Below, one piece after another: positions 53,530 to 64,000 of a DNA stretch of 64,000 bases. The DNA comes from Bos javanicus. Lineage: Eukaryota; Chordata; Mammalia; Artiodactyla; Bovidae. Numbering within the stretch: position 1 is the first letter of the stretch; each line of letters opens with the position of its first letter. The stretch is taken from NCBI RefSeq assembly GCF_032452875.1, contig NC_083885.1:60644425-60708424 (forward strand), read 5' to 3'. The notes beneath the pieces were generated by a model. That model searched no databases and was not told the DNA's origin. It was given only the letters and a program-made list of their open reading frames with translations. Made by a program: the position numbers and the translations under genes.

Positions 53530-54882
53530 TCAATAGGACAGTAAAGACTAGAGATCTCTTTAAGAAAATTAGAGGTACCAGGAATATTTCATGCTAAGAC
53601 AGGAACAGTAAAGGACAGAAACGGGATGGACCTAAAAGAAGCAGAAGATATTAAGAGAAGTTGGCAAGAATATATGGAAGAACTATACAAAAAAGATCTT
53701 AATGACCGAGATAACCACGATGGTGTGGTCACTCACCTAGTAACAGACATCCTGGCATCCAAAGTAAAGTCGGCCTTAGAAGGCATGACTACCAACAAAG
53801 CTACTGCAGGTGATGGAACTCCAGCTGACCTATTTCAAGTCCTAAAAGATGATAATGCTAAAGTTCTGCACTCGATAAGCCAGCAAATTTGGAAAACTCA
53901 GCAGTGGCCTGAGGACGGGAAAAGGTCAGCGTTCATTCCAATCACAAAGGAAGGCAATGCCTAAGAACTCTGAAACTACTACACAATTTGCCTCGTTTCA
54001 AACAATAGCAAAGGCTCAAAATTCTCCAAGCCAGGCTTTAACAGTACATGAACCGAGAGCTTCCAGATTTTCAAGCTGGATTTAGAAATGGCAGAGGAAC
54101 CAGAGGTTAAATTGCCAACATCCCTTGGATCATAGAATAATCAAGAGAGTTCTGGGAAAACAATTACATCTGCTTTATTGACTACACCACAGACTTTGAT
54201 TGTGTGGATCACAAGGAACTGTGGAAAATTCTTAAAGAGATGGGAACACCAGATTACCTTACCTGCCTCCTGAGAAATCTGTATGCATGTCAAGAAGCAA
54301 CAGTGAGAACTGGACATGTGACAATGGACTGATTCCAAATGGGGAAAGGAGTACGTCAAGGCTGTATATTGTCAGCCTTCTTATTTAATTTATATGCACA
54401 GTACATCATGTGACATACTGGGTTGGATAAAGCACAAATTGGAATCAAGATTTCACTGGAGAAATATCCATAATCTCAGATATACAGATGACACCACCCT
54501 TATAGCACAAAGTGAATGAAAGGTTGTTGCTGAATCACGCAAATATGCTGGGATTCTTGTTCCGGAGGAGAAGAATTGAATTCAGGGCCAGAGATGATGC
54601 TTGTTCGCTCAGAGCTTTTTGTAATACAGTTTTATTAAAGTATAAAGGAGATAGAGAAAGCTTCTAGAAATCAGTAGGGGGTAGACATCAGAAGTGTGTA
54701 GAAAGAGTACCCCCTTGCTAGTCTTAGCAATGGAGTTGTATACTCTCCAATGAATCTAAAGAATGTAAGGAGGTTGTAAAGATCTCACCAGACCTACTCC
54801 CATAATTTACATTTTAAGATAACAGGATTAGCTAGAAGGTTTAGTCCAGAGACTGATTTAGGCAGGATACATTATTGTTATC

Positions 54883-56905
54883 AGTTGACTTCAGTTCAGT
54901 CGCTAAATCGTGTCAGACTCTTTGCGACCCCATGAATCGCAGCACACCAGGCCTCCCTGTCCATCACCAACTCCCAGACTTCACTCAGATTCACGTCCAT
55001 CGAGTCAGTGATGCCATCCAGCCATCTCATCCTCTGTCGTCCCCTTCTCCTCCTGCCCCCATCCCTCCCAGCATCAGAGTCTTTCCCAGTGAGTCAACTC
55101 TTCCCATGAGGTGGCCAAAGTACTGGAGTTTCAGCTTTAGCATCAGTCCTTCCAAAGAAATCCCAGGGCTGATCTCCTTCAGAATGGATGGGTTGGATCA
55201 CCTTGCAGTCCAAGGGGACTCTCAAGAGTCTTCTCCAACACCACAGTTCAAAAGCATCAATTCTTCAGTGCTCAGCCTTATTCACAGTCCAACTCGCACA
55301 TCCATACATGACCACAGGAAAAACCATAGCCTTGACTAGACGGACCTTTGTTGGCAAAGTAATGTCTCTGCTTTTGAATATGCTATCTAGTTTGGTCATA
55401 ACTTTCCTTCCAAGGAGTAAGCGTCTTTTAAATTCATGGCTGCAGTCACCATCTGCAGTGATTTTAGAGCCCCCCAAAATAAGTCTGACACTGTTTCCAC
55501 TGTTTCCCATCTATTTCCCATGAAGTAATGGGACCAGATGCCATGATCTTCGTTTTCTGAATGTTGAGCTTTAAGCCAACTTTTTCACTCTCCACTTTCA
55601 CTTTCATCAAGAGGCTTTTGAGTTCCTCTTCACTTTCGGCCATAAGGGTGGTGTTAGCTGCATATCTGAGGTTATTGATATTTCTCCCAGCAATCTTCAT
55701 TCCAGCTTGTGCTTCTTCCAGTCCAGCATTTCTCATGATGTACTCTGCATATAAGTTAAATAAGCAGGATGACAATATACAGCCTTGACGTACTCCTCTT
55801 CCTATTTGGAACCAGTCTGTTGTTCCATGTCCAGTTCTAACTGTTGTTTCCTGACCTGCATACAGGTTTCTCAAGAGGCAGGTCAGGTGGTCTGGTATTC
55901 CCATCTCTTTCAGAATATTCCACAGTTTATTGTGATCCACACAGTCAAAGGCTTTGGCATAGTCCATAAAGCAGAAATAGATGTTTTTCTAGAACTCTCT
56001 TACTTTTTCCATGATCCAGTGGATGTTGGCAATTTGATCTCTGATTTCTCTGCCTTTTCTAAAACTAGCTTGAACATCAGGAAGTTCACAGTTCATGTAC
56101 TGCTGAAGCCTGGCTTGAAGAATTTTGGGCATTACTTTACTAGAATGTGAGATGAGTGCAATTGTGCGGTAGTTTGAGCATTCTTTGGCATTGCCTTTCT
56201 TTGGGATTGGAATGAAAACTGACCTTTTCCAGTCCTGTGGCCAGTGCCGAGTTTTCCAAATGTGTTGGCATATTGAGTGCAGCACTTTCACAGCATCATC
56301 TTTCAGGATTTGAAAGAGCTCAACTGGAATTCCATCATCTCCACTAGCTTTGTTCGTAGTGATGCTTTCTAAGGCCCACTTGACTTCACATTCCAGGATG
56401 TCTGGCTCCAGGTCAGTGATCACACCATCGTGATTATCTGGGTCGTGAACTTCTTTTTTGTACGGTTCTTCTGTGTATTCTTGCCACCTCTTCTTGATAT
56501 CTTCTGCTTCTGTTAGGTCCATACCATTTCTGTCCTTTATCGAGCCCATCTTTGCATGAAATGTTCCCTTGGTATCTCTGATTTTCTTGAAGAGATCTTT
56601 AGTCTTTCCCATTCTGTTGTTTTCCTCTATTTCTTTCCATTGATCACTGAGGAAGGCTTTCCTATCTCTTCTTGCTCTTCTTTAGAACTCTGCATTCAGA
56701 TGCTTATATCTTTCCTTTTCTCCTTTGTTTTTCACTTCTCTTCTTTTCACAGCTATTTGTAAGGCCTCCCCAGACAGTCATTTTGCTTTTTAGCATTTCT
56801 TTTCCATCGGGATGGTCTTGATCCCTGTCTCCTGTACAATGTCAGGAACCTCATTCCATAGTTAATCAGGCAGTCTTATCTATCAGATCTAGGCCCTTTA
56901 ATCTC
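54883..56905 (-). mobile_element. BovB LINE inside LTR C (first)
   Basis: From the tail (CTTCAGTTCAGTCGCTAAAT at about 54889) to the linker region. Frames 55464-55967 (RT motifs A-C, with YAANTTLMAES in place of YADD) and 55989-56612 (linker plus RT start) are separated by a frameshift or stop. The catalytic YADD is destroyed. Confidence 0.92.
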
Positions 56906-57077
56906 TTTCTCGTAAAGACCAGACCTACTCCCATAATTTACATGTTAAGATAAAAGGATTATCCAGAAGGTTTAATCCAGACTGTCCTCAGGCAGGATAC
57001 ATAATCCTAAGAAATGTAGAAGGAAAAAAAAAGTTTGTCCTGTTTTCCTCCTTGAGAATTCCGACCCCTCTCTCCTT

Positions 57078-57763
57078 CCGATCAGTCGCTCAGTCCTGTT
57101 GGACTCTTTGCGACCCCATGAATCGCAGCACGCCAGGCCTCCCTGTCCATCACCAACTCCCGCAGTTCACTCAGACTCACGTCCATCAGGTCAGTGATGC
57201 CATCCAGCCGTCTCATCCTCTGGCGTCCCCTTCTCCTCCTGCCCCCAATCCCTCCCAGCATCAGACTGTTTTCCAATAAGTCAACTCTTCGCATGAGGTG
57301 GCCAAAGTACTGGAGTTTCAGCTTTAGCATCATTCTTTCCAAAGAAATCCCAGGGCTGATCTCCTTCAGAATGGACTGGTTGGATCTCCTGGCAGTCCAA
57401 GGGATTCTCAAGAGCCTTCTCCAGCACCACAGTTCAAAAGCATCAATTTTTCAGCGCTCAGCCTTCTTTACAGTCCAACTCTCACATCCATACATGACCA
57501 CAAGAAAAACAATAGACTTGACTAGACAAACCTTTGTCGGTAAAGTAATGTCTCTGCTTTTGAATATGCTATCTAGGTTGGTCATAACTTTCCTTCCAAG
57601 GAGTAAGCGTCTTTCAATTTCATGGCTGCAGTCACCATCTGCAGTGATTTTGGAGCCCACAAAAATAAAGTCTGACACTCTTTCCACTGTTTCCCCATTT
57701 ATTTCCCATGAAGTGATGGGACCGGATGCCATGATCCTCATTTTCGCAATGTTGAGCTTTAAG
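57078..57763 (-). mobile_element. BovB LINE inside LTR C (second)
   Basis: BovB 3' end only, from the tail side (GATCAGTCGCTCAGTCC at 57080) to AATGTTGAGCTTTAAGCC. CCTCTCTCCTT at 57067-57077 recurs at 57764-57774, an 11-bp target-site duplication. Confidence 0.94.
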
Positions 57764-58560
57764 CCTCTCTCCTTGGGGACCCCTAGACTTCTTATCAACC
57801 TGCCTAGGAAATGACTCTGTCACAAAGAGGAACTGAGGAGTCTCTTGATGAAACTGAAAGAACCAGGTGAAAAAGCTGGTTTCAAACTCAACCTTTAAAA
57901 AATGAAGATTATGGCTCCGGTCAGATCATTTCATGACAAACAGAGGAAGAAACAGTGGAAACAGTGAGAGACTTTAATTTTTTGGGTTCCAAAATCACTG
58001 CAGATGGTGACTACAGCCATGAAAGTAAAAGACGCTTGCTCCTTGGAAGAAAAGCTATGACCAACCTAGGCAGCATATTAAAAAGCAGAAACATTACTTT
58101 GCTGACAAAGGTCCATCTAGTCAAAGCTATGGTTTTTCCAGTAGTCATGTATGGATGTGAGAGTTGGACCATGAAGACAGCTGAGTGCCAAAGAATTGAT
58201 GTTTTTGAACTGTGGTGGTGGAGAAGACTCTTGAGAGTCCCTTGGACTGCAAGATCACACCACTCCATCCTAAAGGAAATCAGTCCTTAATATTCATTGG
58301 AAGGATACGCTGAAGCTGAAGATCCGATATTTTGGCCACCTGATGCGAAGAACAGACTCACTTAAAAAGACCCCGATCCTGGGAAAGATTGAAGATGAGA
58401 GGAGAAGGGGACAACAGAGGATGAGATGGTTGCATGGCACCACTGACTCGATGGACATGAGTTTGAGCAAGCTCTGGGAATTGGTGATGGACAGGGAAGT
58501 CTGGCTTGCTGGAGACCATGGATCACAGAGTCAGACTCAACTGAGCGACTGAACTGAACT

Positions 58561-59400
58561 GACTAATATGTATAATTGATTCTCTTTGCTGTATAGTAGA
58601 ACAGCTATATTCCAATTAGAAATTTTAAGAAAGATTTCTTTATATAATCTAAAAATCGTCATAGTTTGAATCAACCATTAATAATATAGTGGAATATATG
58701 GTAAGATTTCATGTCAATTTATTTTAAAATTCTATGAAGTAATAGAACATAATAAAGTATTTTAGCATGTTAGAATTGGGGCAAATACACTAAAGATATT
58801 TAATGTGAGATCATATAAGGAAAAGTGAAACTTTGAAGTCAACCTGAGTTGTGTATTATTTCATTTTCATGAGGTTTTGTTTTCTGCAGTGAAAAATTAC
58901 TTGAATTTGAAATTTATTCAGAAGGTCCTATATGTTGCTCCCAGTGGATACGAAATTATAAATCAGAGAACAAAAACCCGTCCCCAGTATTCCTAGAAGT
59001 TTTGCAGTTTGTCTGCCACTCCACTTGCACATTTCTGTCTAGACGTAGAAGGAAACTTTAAAAGGACTGTCATACTGTTGCTCAGAAATGGGCAGAGTTT
59101 TCCTAGGGTCCCCAAGAAATCGAAAAGCAACGAATGAATGCAGTTTGTCACAAGCCAAGAGGAGATTTTTAGTTCACACTGTGATGGAGAAAAATAATCA
59201 CTGGTGACAAATTCATGAATGATTTAAGAGACAGAATGGGGCAGGTGATACATTCCTATGACAGTAGCAGACACAAACCCAAGTTCCTGAAAACCATTTC
59301 CACTGAAGCAAATCTTCCACAACCATGTGATGAAGGATGAGTTCCTCACTGTTCCTTGGACCTCTCATCTGATTCATCATCTCCAACCATTCATACCTAC
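58561..59400. other. KZFP gamma intron, no gene
   Basis: Paralog of 2981-3813, including the short L1-tail-like start. Confidence 0.6.
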
Positions 59401-59493
59401 CTGGGTAAATGGCTGTTGTCTCCATTCTCCTTATATTCCTGGAATCCTTCAATTGGTCCAGAAAGGTGACCAGATCCAGTTTAGAGACAAGAC
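59401..59493 (-). CDS. KRAB-B exon, KZFP gamma
   Basis: A 93-bp exon encoding LVSKLDLVTFLDQLKDSRN then RRMETTAIYP. Acceptor TGATCAACAG (59494-59503), donor CCCAG|GTAGGT (59401/59400). Joined to the finger exon at 51388 the split codon is G|CT (Ala), giving TAIYP-AMSPQD without a stop. Against alpha it differs by V-to-L, EL-to-DQ, P-to-S and M-to-I changes, all conservative for the domain. Confidence 0.92.
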
Positions 59494-59982
59494 CTGTTGA
59501 TCAGAGAAAGGAATATTTGTGTTGTTACAGATTCATCAGTATCGAATCCAGTATTATTCAGGTGAGACGAGAACGTATTTTGTTCTAGAAAACGATTTCC
59601 TTAAATACTTTATTCCAAGCCGCTATACAATACTAACAAACACCTAACAATCAGGTCCTGAGATTCTGGTCAAGTAGTACTAAGGCAAAAGTAAGTAGTG
59701 TCAATGTGAAATTAAGAGAGGGTGCAACTATTTAATACCACAGAACTTACACAATTACCAGGAACCTAGAAGGAAGGAGGCAGAGTACATTAAGCAAGAA
59801 AACCGTCACCAGCATAACGAATCAGGAAGGCTTTCTTTCTAAACTAATAAATACCCATTTTCCCCTAGAAAGCAGAGATCTGAAACTACTGTGGGAAGCA
59901 GAAAATTTCAGAAGACATTTTTGGCATGACAGACAAAAACACAGTGGTTAAATAAGGGATTCTGGAAGGCAGTTATCCTCAC
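59494..59982. other. Intron between KRAB-A and KRAB-B (gamma)
   Basis: No gene; paralog of 3907-4401. No LTR or SINE insert here, unlike beta. Confidence 0.65.
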
Positions 59983-60109
59983 CCAAGGAGGCCAGGTTCC
60001 CGTAGTTCTGTAACATCACGTCCCTGTACAATTCCCGCTGATCGAGGTCCAGGCATTCCCACTCCTCTTGAGTGAAGTCTATGGCCACATCCTGGAACGT
60101 CAGCCGTCC
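59983..60109 (-). CDS. KRAB-A box exon, KZFP gamma
   Basis: A 127-bp exon encoding GRLTFQDVAIDFTQEEW, then CLDLDQRELYRDVMLQNY and GNLASLG. The KAP1-binding core (DV, EEW, LYRDVM, NY) is preserved, acceptor TTGTATTTCAG|GGACGG and donor CTTGG|GTGAGG are canonical, and the frame is open. It splices in phase to KRAB-B. Differences from alpha include P-to-L, G-to-D, K-to-E and VE-to-LQ. The start-codon exon and promoter should lie to the right; in alpha they are 3.6-4.5 kb upstream, and here the intervening intron holds an ERV and an LTR, pushing them past 64 kb. Confidence 0.94.
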
Positions 60110-60651
60110 CTGAAATACAAAGTATAAATGCCATGTGTCTGTGGGAAGACTTACTAATGTGACCCAAGATGAAACGAGCAAGTTCAGAGACCTGGTCATG
60201 ATTTAGTAGCTTGGCTATTATTACAAAATCTATTTTTTACACAGTAATCCTTTCTATGCAATTTCTAATGTGAAGAAAAGAGGATGAGTTATGACCCAGA
60301 AGCCATTAGAGAAACTATTCTCATCTGAAAGAGCAATTATAAAATAATCAAGGCAACCTTAGCATATTTATTCTTTAGTGTTCTACTCGTGTGACATGGG
60401 ATAAATTTGTTTGTCAAAGAAACAGGATTTTTTTTTTTTTTTTAAAGCATATTCTGAGCCAAGAGTTCTGAAGTGGGGCCAAAGCCACATTTCTAGCAAG
60501 GATATTTGAGTTAGTAATGTTGAAAATTCTGCTCAATGAATGACGATTTTGAACGGCAATGAAATAGAATAGTAAGGTAAGAATTCATACTTCAGTTGGA
60601 ACTTGAACTGTTTTAGAGATTTAACAGGTCTAATGGGATAGTAACTTTTCT
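60110..60651. other. KZFP gamma intron upstream of KRAB-A
   Basis: Matches 4529-4790 and 14237-14680. T run at 60428-60443. No gene. Confidence 0.55.
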
Positions 60652-61060
60652 TGTGGTCTGGGCTCGTGTTGGAAAAGAATTTCCAGACGTGAGACAAACT
60701 GAGAGGGAAGTAAAGTTTATTAGAATGGGGGATGCTGTTAGAAGAGCAGGCCAGCTCAAGGGAGAACGGATGTTGAACAGGGGTCCTTAGTCCACTCATA
60801 GCCAGGGTACAAGGAGGGGGAAAGGGGTCTTGCGGATGATTGCTGAATGGATGAGGCACATATACTGGGTGGGAGAAGAGTAAGAAAAACACTTTCTCCT
60901 TATGGGGTAGGAGAGGAAACCATTTATACTGCTCAGGAGGACCTGAAATCAATAGGTACAACATGGGGGTGGGAAAAATGGTAAGGGGTCTTGTTTTTCC
61001 ATTCCTGCATTCCAAGACCCTCCTTGGTTTTATCTACTCTTTTGTCCCTGGGTCACCACA
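60652..61060 (-). mobile_element. ERV LTR with perfect terminal inverted repeat
   Basis: 409 bp beginning TGTGGTCTGGG and ending GGTCACCACA: TGTGGT...ACCACA is a 6-bp inverted repeat at the two ends. In minus sense there is AATAAACTTTACTTCC (poly(A) signal, about 60703-60718). Immediately 5' of the LTR on the minus strand is a purine tract (ACAGAGGGAGGTATG, 61061-61075), as expected for the polypurine tract beside a 3' LTR. A deleted relative is at 12083-12205. Confidence 0.78.
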
Positions 61061-62667
61061 TACCTCCCTCTGTTTATTTTTAGGGCCAAATCTTTGGCCC
61101 TTGTTGATACCCTGCTCATGTCTAACTATTTACCCATTTCCCTTCTCACACATTTGGGAATCCAGTTTCAAGGAAAAAGGGGTGACGACTGCTCTGGCTT
61201 CTTCAGGCTGAGCACAGGCACCATGGGGCTCTGGGTTCCCTTTGCCTACTCTGTCAGGGTGCATTTATGGAGAGAGATGAGAGTCCATGGAATGATAAGG
61301 TGACTTGTTTCAGCATTGTCTAGGTGTTAGGGAATATTATTGCACGACCACTTGGAAATTTGTGGTATTTTAGAAGAAACAATCCTTATAAGAAAGTTAA
61401 AGTTACATGGCCTAAAGATCAATAGAAGTAGAAAAGCTGCTCAGAACAAAAAAAAAAGAAAAGCTGCTCAGGGGTTAGTTAGGAGAACCAGGACCGGACA
61501 CTGGTTCGTGACATTAGTGTTTCTCTAGGTACGAGAAGAAGCCAGAATCTGGGCTCATAAAATCTTTACCTGAAAACATCTGACTATCAGAAGGCCAGTT
61601 CTGGGTTTTTCCCAGGGCACAGATTGCCTTATTTCTGATCTCTACTCTCAACAGCTTTTGGGGAGCGGGGGGGGGGGGGGGGGGATTGGTGGAGGGGGCG
61701 GTTGTTGAAAGTCAGGAGCTTGCTGTGGTCATGATGTCATCTTTGTAGAGACAGCTGGCAGAGTCCAGTTAGCAGGGTCCCTTCAGAGCCACTTATCTGA
61801 CCATGCCTTGGGGGCATTTCTTGGCCATTGTGTCCCATGGCACTGGGAAGGCTCATTCCCAGGTCTAGGGAAGGATCCATTGATAGGCCACTCAATGTGC
61901 TGTTTCTAGAGCGGGCCTTGTGAGTAGCAAACTCTCTGGACCATACCTGTCTTATTAGCCTCTTGGTCCAGGAAAAGATTCCCTTTTCTTCCTTCTTCCC
62001 ATATCTAGATTTACATTATTACAATCATTGATAGCATTTGGAACTGCATATCAGCATTTTATCACAGGCTCAGTTACACATTGAGTAACATAAGAAACAA
62101 TCTTCTGAAAGAAGCAACATAGAAAATAATATAGCTATAGCTAGCAGTTATTAGTCAGGATGTAAGTAAGAATGAAAAGTCAAGACCTTTCATTAGGTAG
62201 AGCCCAGTATTCCCCAAGTCATCTGACTTCACTTGTTAAATGACTATAACCTGGTGGTAATCTCCTGGTTGTATATCATGGAGCATCTAATCTTTATCTG
62301 AAGATTGCTTACTGAGATTAGCTTTAGAAACAAACTTAGAGTGTCCTTTTTAATAATTTAATTAAATCTTTTAGAAGTATAACATAAGAAGGAACTATCT
62401 CAGAAGTGAGTCTTAGTGAACACTAGACTTTAATTAACAAAACTAGAAACTTAGTTTAACAATAAAAAAAGTTAATATTCAGTTAAACATAATTTTTGCA
62501 TTATGAGGGCATTAAACCTGTAGCCAGGGAAAGCTTTAACCCATCAAATAAAAATGAGGTTTGTCAGGGAGCTGGGAAAAGCCAGGCAGCCATGTTGGAT
62601 TTTCCATAGCCCTGACTCTTTGATTTACAGCTATTGTTCACCCATTTTTAATTCCCTGATTGAGAAG
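61061..62667 (-). mobile_element. Probable ERV internal region, non-coding
   Basis: Sequence lying 5' of the 3' LTR on the minus strand and absent from alpha, where 4787 joins directly to the equivalent of 62668. No gag, pol or env reading frame could be recognised on either strand, so assignment rests on position and the polypurine tract. It contains an 18-G run at 61667-61684. No matching 5' LTR was found at its far end. Confidence 0.4.
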
Positions 62668-62846
62668 CAGACCATGGCCATGTTTTAAGAACATCAGGAT
62701 GGCAAAAGTTTAACCATGAGAGGTTATTTTTGTAGAAGAAGAATGAGCTTTGTCCATAGGTATCATAATCTTAAGTAATGCTTAGATTTTAAAAATGAAT
62801 ATAAATCACTTAAAGGCAAAGAAACTCATAATCTTTTATTGAAAGC
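62668..62846. other. KZFP gamma intron, continued
   Basis: Matches 4790-5000 (AGCAGACCATGGCCATGTTT, ATCACTTAAAGGCAAAGAAA). Ends at GAAAGCT where the LTR begins. Confidence 0.75.
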
Positions 62847-64000
62847 TTGCCAGCTCTTATTGAAAGGGAGCCAGCACGGGAGTTCCCACCCATGACAAAG
62901 GTCATGCGGAGAGGCCTAATATGCAAAGTCAGGACTCGAGGCACCGCCCCCCCCCGCCCCCCACCGGACCTGCCTGAGCATCTACCCCAAAACCAGAATC
63001 TATTTTACTATTTTACGACTTTCACCAACTCCTCTGACATTAATGGGGGGGCTATCCCCGACCACCTTTTTCTGAAGGAAATCAACTTAGAGCTCTAGCT
63101 AATTAGCCTCCTGGGCATAACAGGAGTGTTTAAATCCAAACCCCTCAGATTGCTCTCTAACTTGCCTGACAGGTTTACCGGGACTCTTACAGCTATGCAT
63201 AGGATTGTTTACAGTCTCCCAACCGTGAGAGGCACGGGAAGCTTAGAATATTCAAATAGTATAGAGCCTCTTGGAGAGTTAGAAATTGTTAGAACTAGTA
63301 GATTTCATTGTTGAGCCAATGCTTGCTGCCAAGTTTCCACATCCCCTGTATTGTATCCTTGAAAGTGTATTAATTAACATAGTTGGTACATCGAAAAAAT
63401 AAGTAGTAGCCTTGGTGTTAACAACTTTAGACCCTTAAGGTAATAAATTCTTTCCTTGTTGTAAACCCACTGCACCTCTGCCCTGTAGGAATGCAACTTT
63501 ATCTAACACCTTCGGAGGATGTCGCCAAACTTTAAAATAATTACTCTTAGAGAAAATAAGTCTTATGGTTGACAAACCTTTATCAGAGTCATAAAATGTT
63601 AACAGGCCTTCTGGCCAGAAGATGATGTAAATCACCTAAACCATTTGTATAGTTTGCAGAAAAGAAAGCCTGGTCTCGATCAGGATCAAAGACTGCTGAC
63701 TTTGCATGATTTTACATCCCCTATTATCCTCTATGCACAACTTAAGGTATATAAGCTCCCTTTGAAAATAAAGCTACGGGCCTTGCTCAACAGGCTTGGT
63801 CTCCCCGTGTCCTTCTTGCGTGCTTCCTTTTCTCTCCTTTTCTTCTCTATCTTTTCAGGCCAAAATAATTGGAGCATGGGGGTCCTCTGGGACTACTTAT
63901 TTGCCTGGGCTTCTAAGACCCACTCGAGAAGGCACCCAAGGGGAGGCACCTTCCACTATTCGAGAGGGCGCCTGTGGCCTCCAGAGTCAGAGGAAGTTCG
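62847..64000 (+). mobile_element. ERV LTR, 5' boundary in window, runs off the edge
   Basis: Starts TGCCAGCTCTTATTG exactly where intron homology to alpha (about 4995-5008) stops. Contains C runs at 62947-62955 and 62957-62962, TATA-like GGTATATAAGCTCCC (63745-63759), poly(A) signal AATAAAG (about 63767-63773) and a pyrimidine-rich CTTCCTTTTCTCTCCTTTTC stretch before 63850. The order U3-TATA-poly(A)-U5 is right for a plus-strand LTR about 1.1 kb or longer. ERV2/beta-like class is my guess from its size and sequence feel. Solo LTR versus provirus cannot be judged because the window ends. Confidence 0.72.

Larger units (their letters stand above)
54513..57822 (-). mobile_element. ERV LTR C, inserted in BovB and itself invaded
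   Basis: LTR pieces at 54513-54880, 56908-57077 and 57764-57822, same family as LTR B (GATGCTTGTTCGCTCAGAGC, AGAATTCCGACCCCTC, AACCTGCCTAGGAAATGACT). CAAAG lies at 54508-54512 and 57823-57827, a likely target duplication. About 90 bp of LTR (54788-54878 and 56922-57004) is present on both sides of the first BovB insert. Confidence 0.78.
53530..58560 (+). mobile_element. Old BovB (gamma), split by LTR C
   Basis: BovB sequence at 53530-54512 resumes at 57823-58560 (GAGGAACTGAGGAGTCTCTT to TGAACTGAACTGACTA). A 112-codon frame (53626-53964) preserves the linker/RT start but is followed by stops. It is orthologous within the duplication to 1083-2980 and 39920-40790. Confidence 0.9.

Noticed and set aside
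60533..61015. 160-codon minus-strand frame
   Set aside because: Spans the LTR 60652-61060 and its flank; proline-rich but with no retroviral protein motif and no start context.
62847..63098. 83-codon frame at the start of the right-hand LTR, considered as a retroviral C-terminus
   Set aside because: No recognisable env or accessory-protein motif. The frame starts at the LTR edge and is best read as U3 sequence.

Overview
The window is mammalian, and its repeats make it a ruminant. It carries many BovB (RTE-clade) LINE copies, Bov-A2 and Bov-tA SINEs, tRNA-derived CHR-type SINEs, artiodactyl L1 pieces and several endogenous-retrovirus LTRs. Cattle, sheep and goat cannot be told apart by eye. 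The host genes are KRAB C2H2 zinc-finger (KZFP) genes, all on the minus strand, plus one dead vomeronasal type-1 receptor (V1R) gene on the plus strand. KZFP clusters next to V1R genes are typical of the region corresponding to human 19q13.4; placing the window there is inference. No prokaryotic-type system, CRISPR array, rRNA or tRNA gene was seen.

Layout: the window is a set of diverged, rearranged copies of one ancestral KZFP locus. Unit alpha (1-12.5 kb) has promoter/exon 1 (about 8.84-9.06 kb), a start-codon exon (ATG at 8169), KRAB-A (4402-4528) and KRAB-B (3814-3906). Its finger exon should lie off the left edge. Unit delta (about 12.2-20.7 kb) repeats the promoter, exon 1 and exon 2 with good splice donors but has no KRAB or finger exon. 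At 20.7-26.2 kb are nested BovB copies, the V1R pseudogene, an LTR and L1/SINE pieces. Unit beta (26.6-45.9 kb) is a wrecked KZFP: its finger exon (28404-30377) has frameshifts, a stop and a lost splice acceptor, its exon 2 donor is lost, KRAB-B is gone, and KRAB-A is a 61-bp stub at 45.85 kb. Unit gamma (47.3 kb to the right edge) is the best preserved: KRAB-A (59983-60109), KRAB-B (59401-59493) and a fully open finger exon (49569-51388) with ten intact C2H2 fingers. Its exons 1-2 would lie beyond 64 kb, past a young-looking ERV LTR that starts at 62847.

Working together: KZFP proteins bind DNA through their finger arrays and recruit KAP1/TRIM28 through KRAB, often to silence transposable elements. 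Only alpha (partial) and gamma (partial) look able to encode such proteins from what is visible. Everything else is transposon load. Paralogous empty sites, target-site duplications and nested insertions let much of the insertion order be read directly from the sequence.

The most interesting points are the KRAB-to-finger splice-phase match in gamma, the orphan delta promoter module, the set of beta lesions, a 220-bp inverted host segment abutting a BovB 3' end, LTR and SINE insertions with empty paralogous sites, BovB copies arranged as long inverted repeats, and an unidentified short acidic reading frame at 47.07-47.28 kb. I found no convincing evidence for a wholly new biological system.
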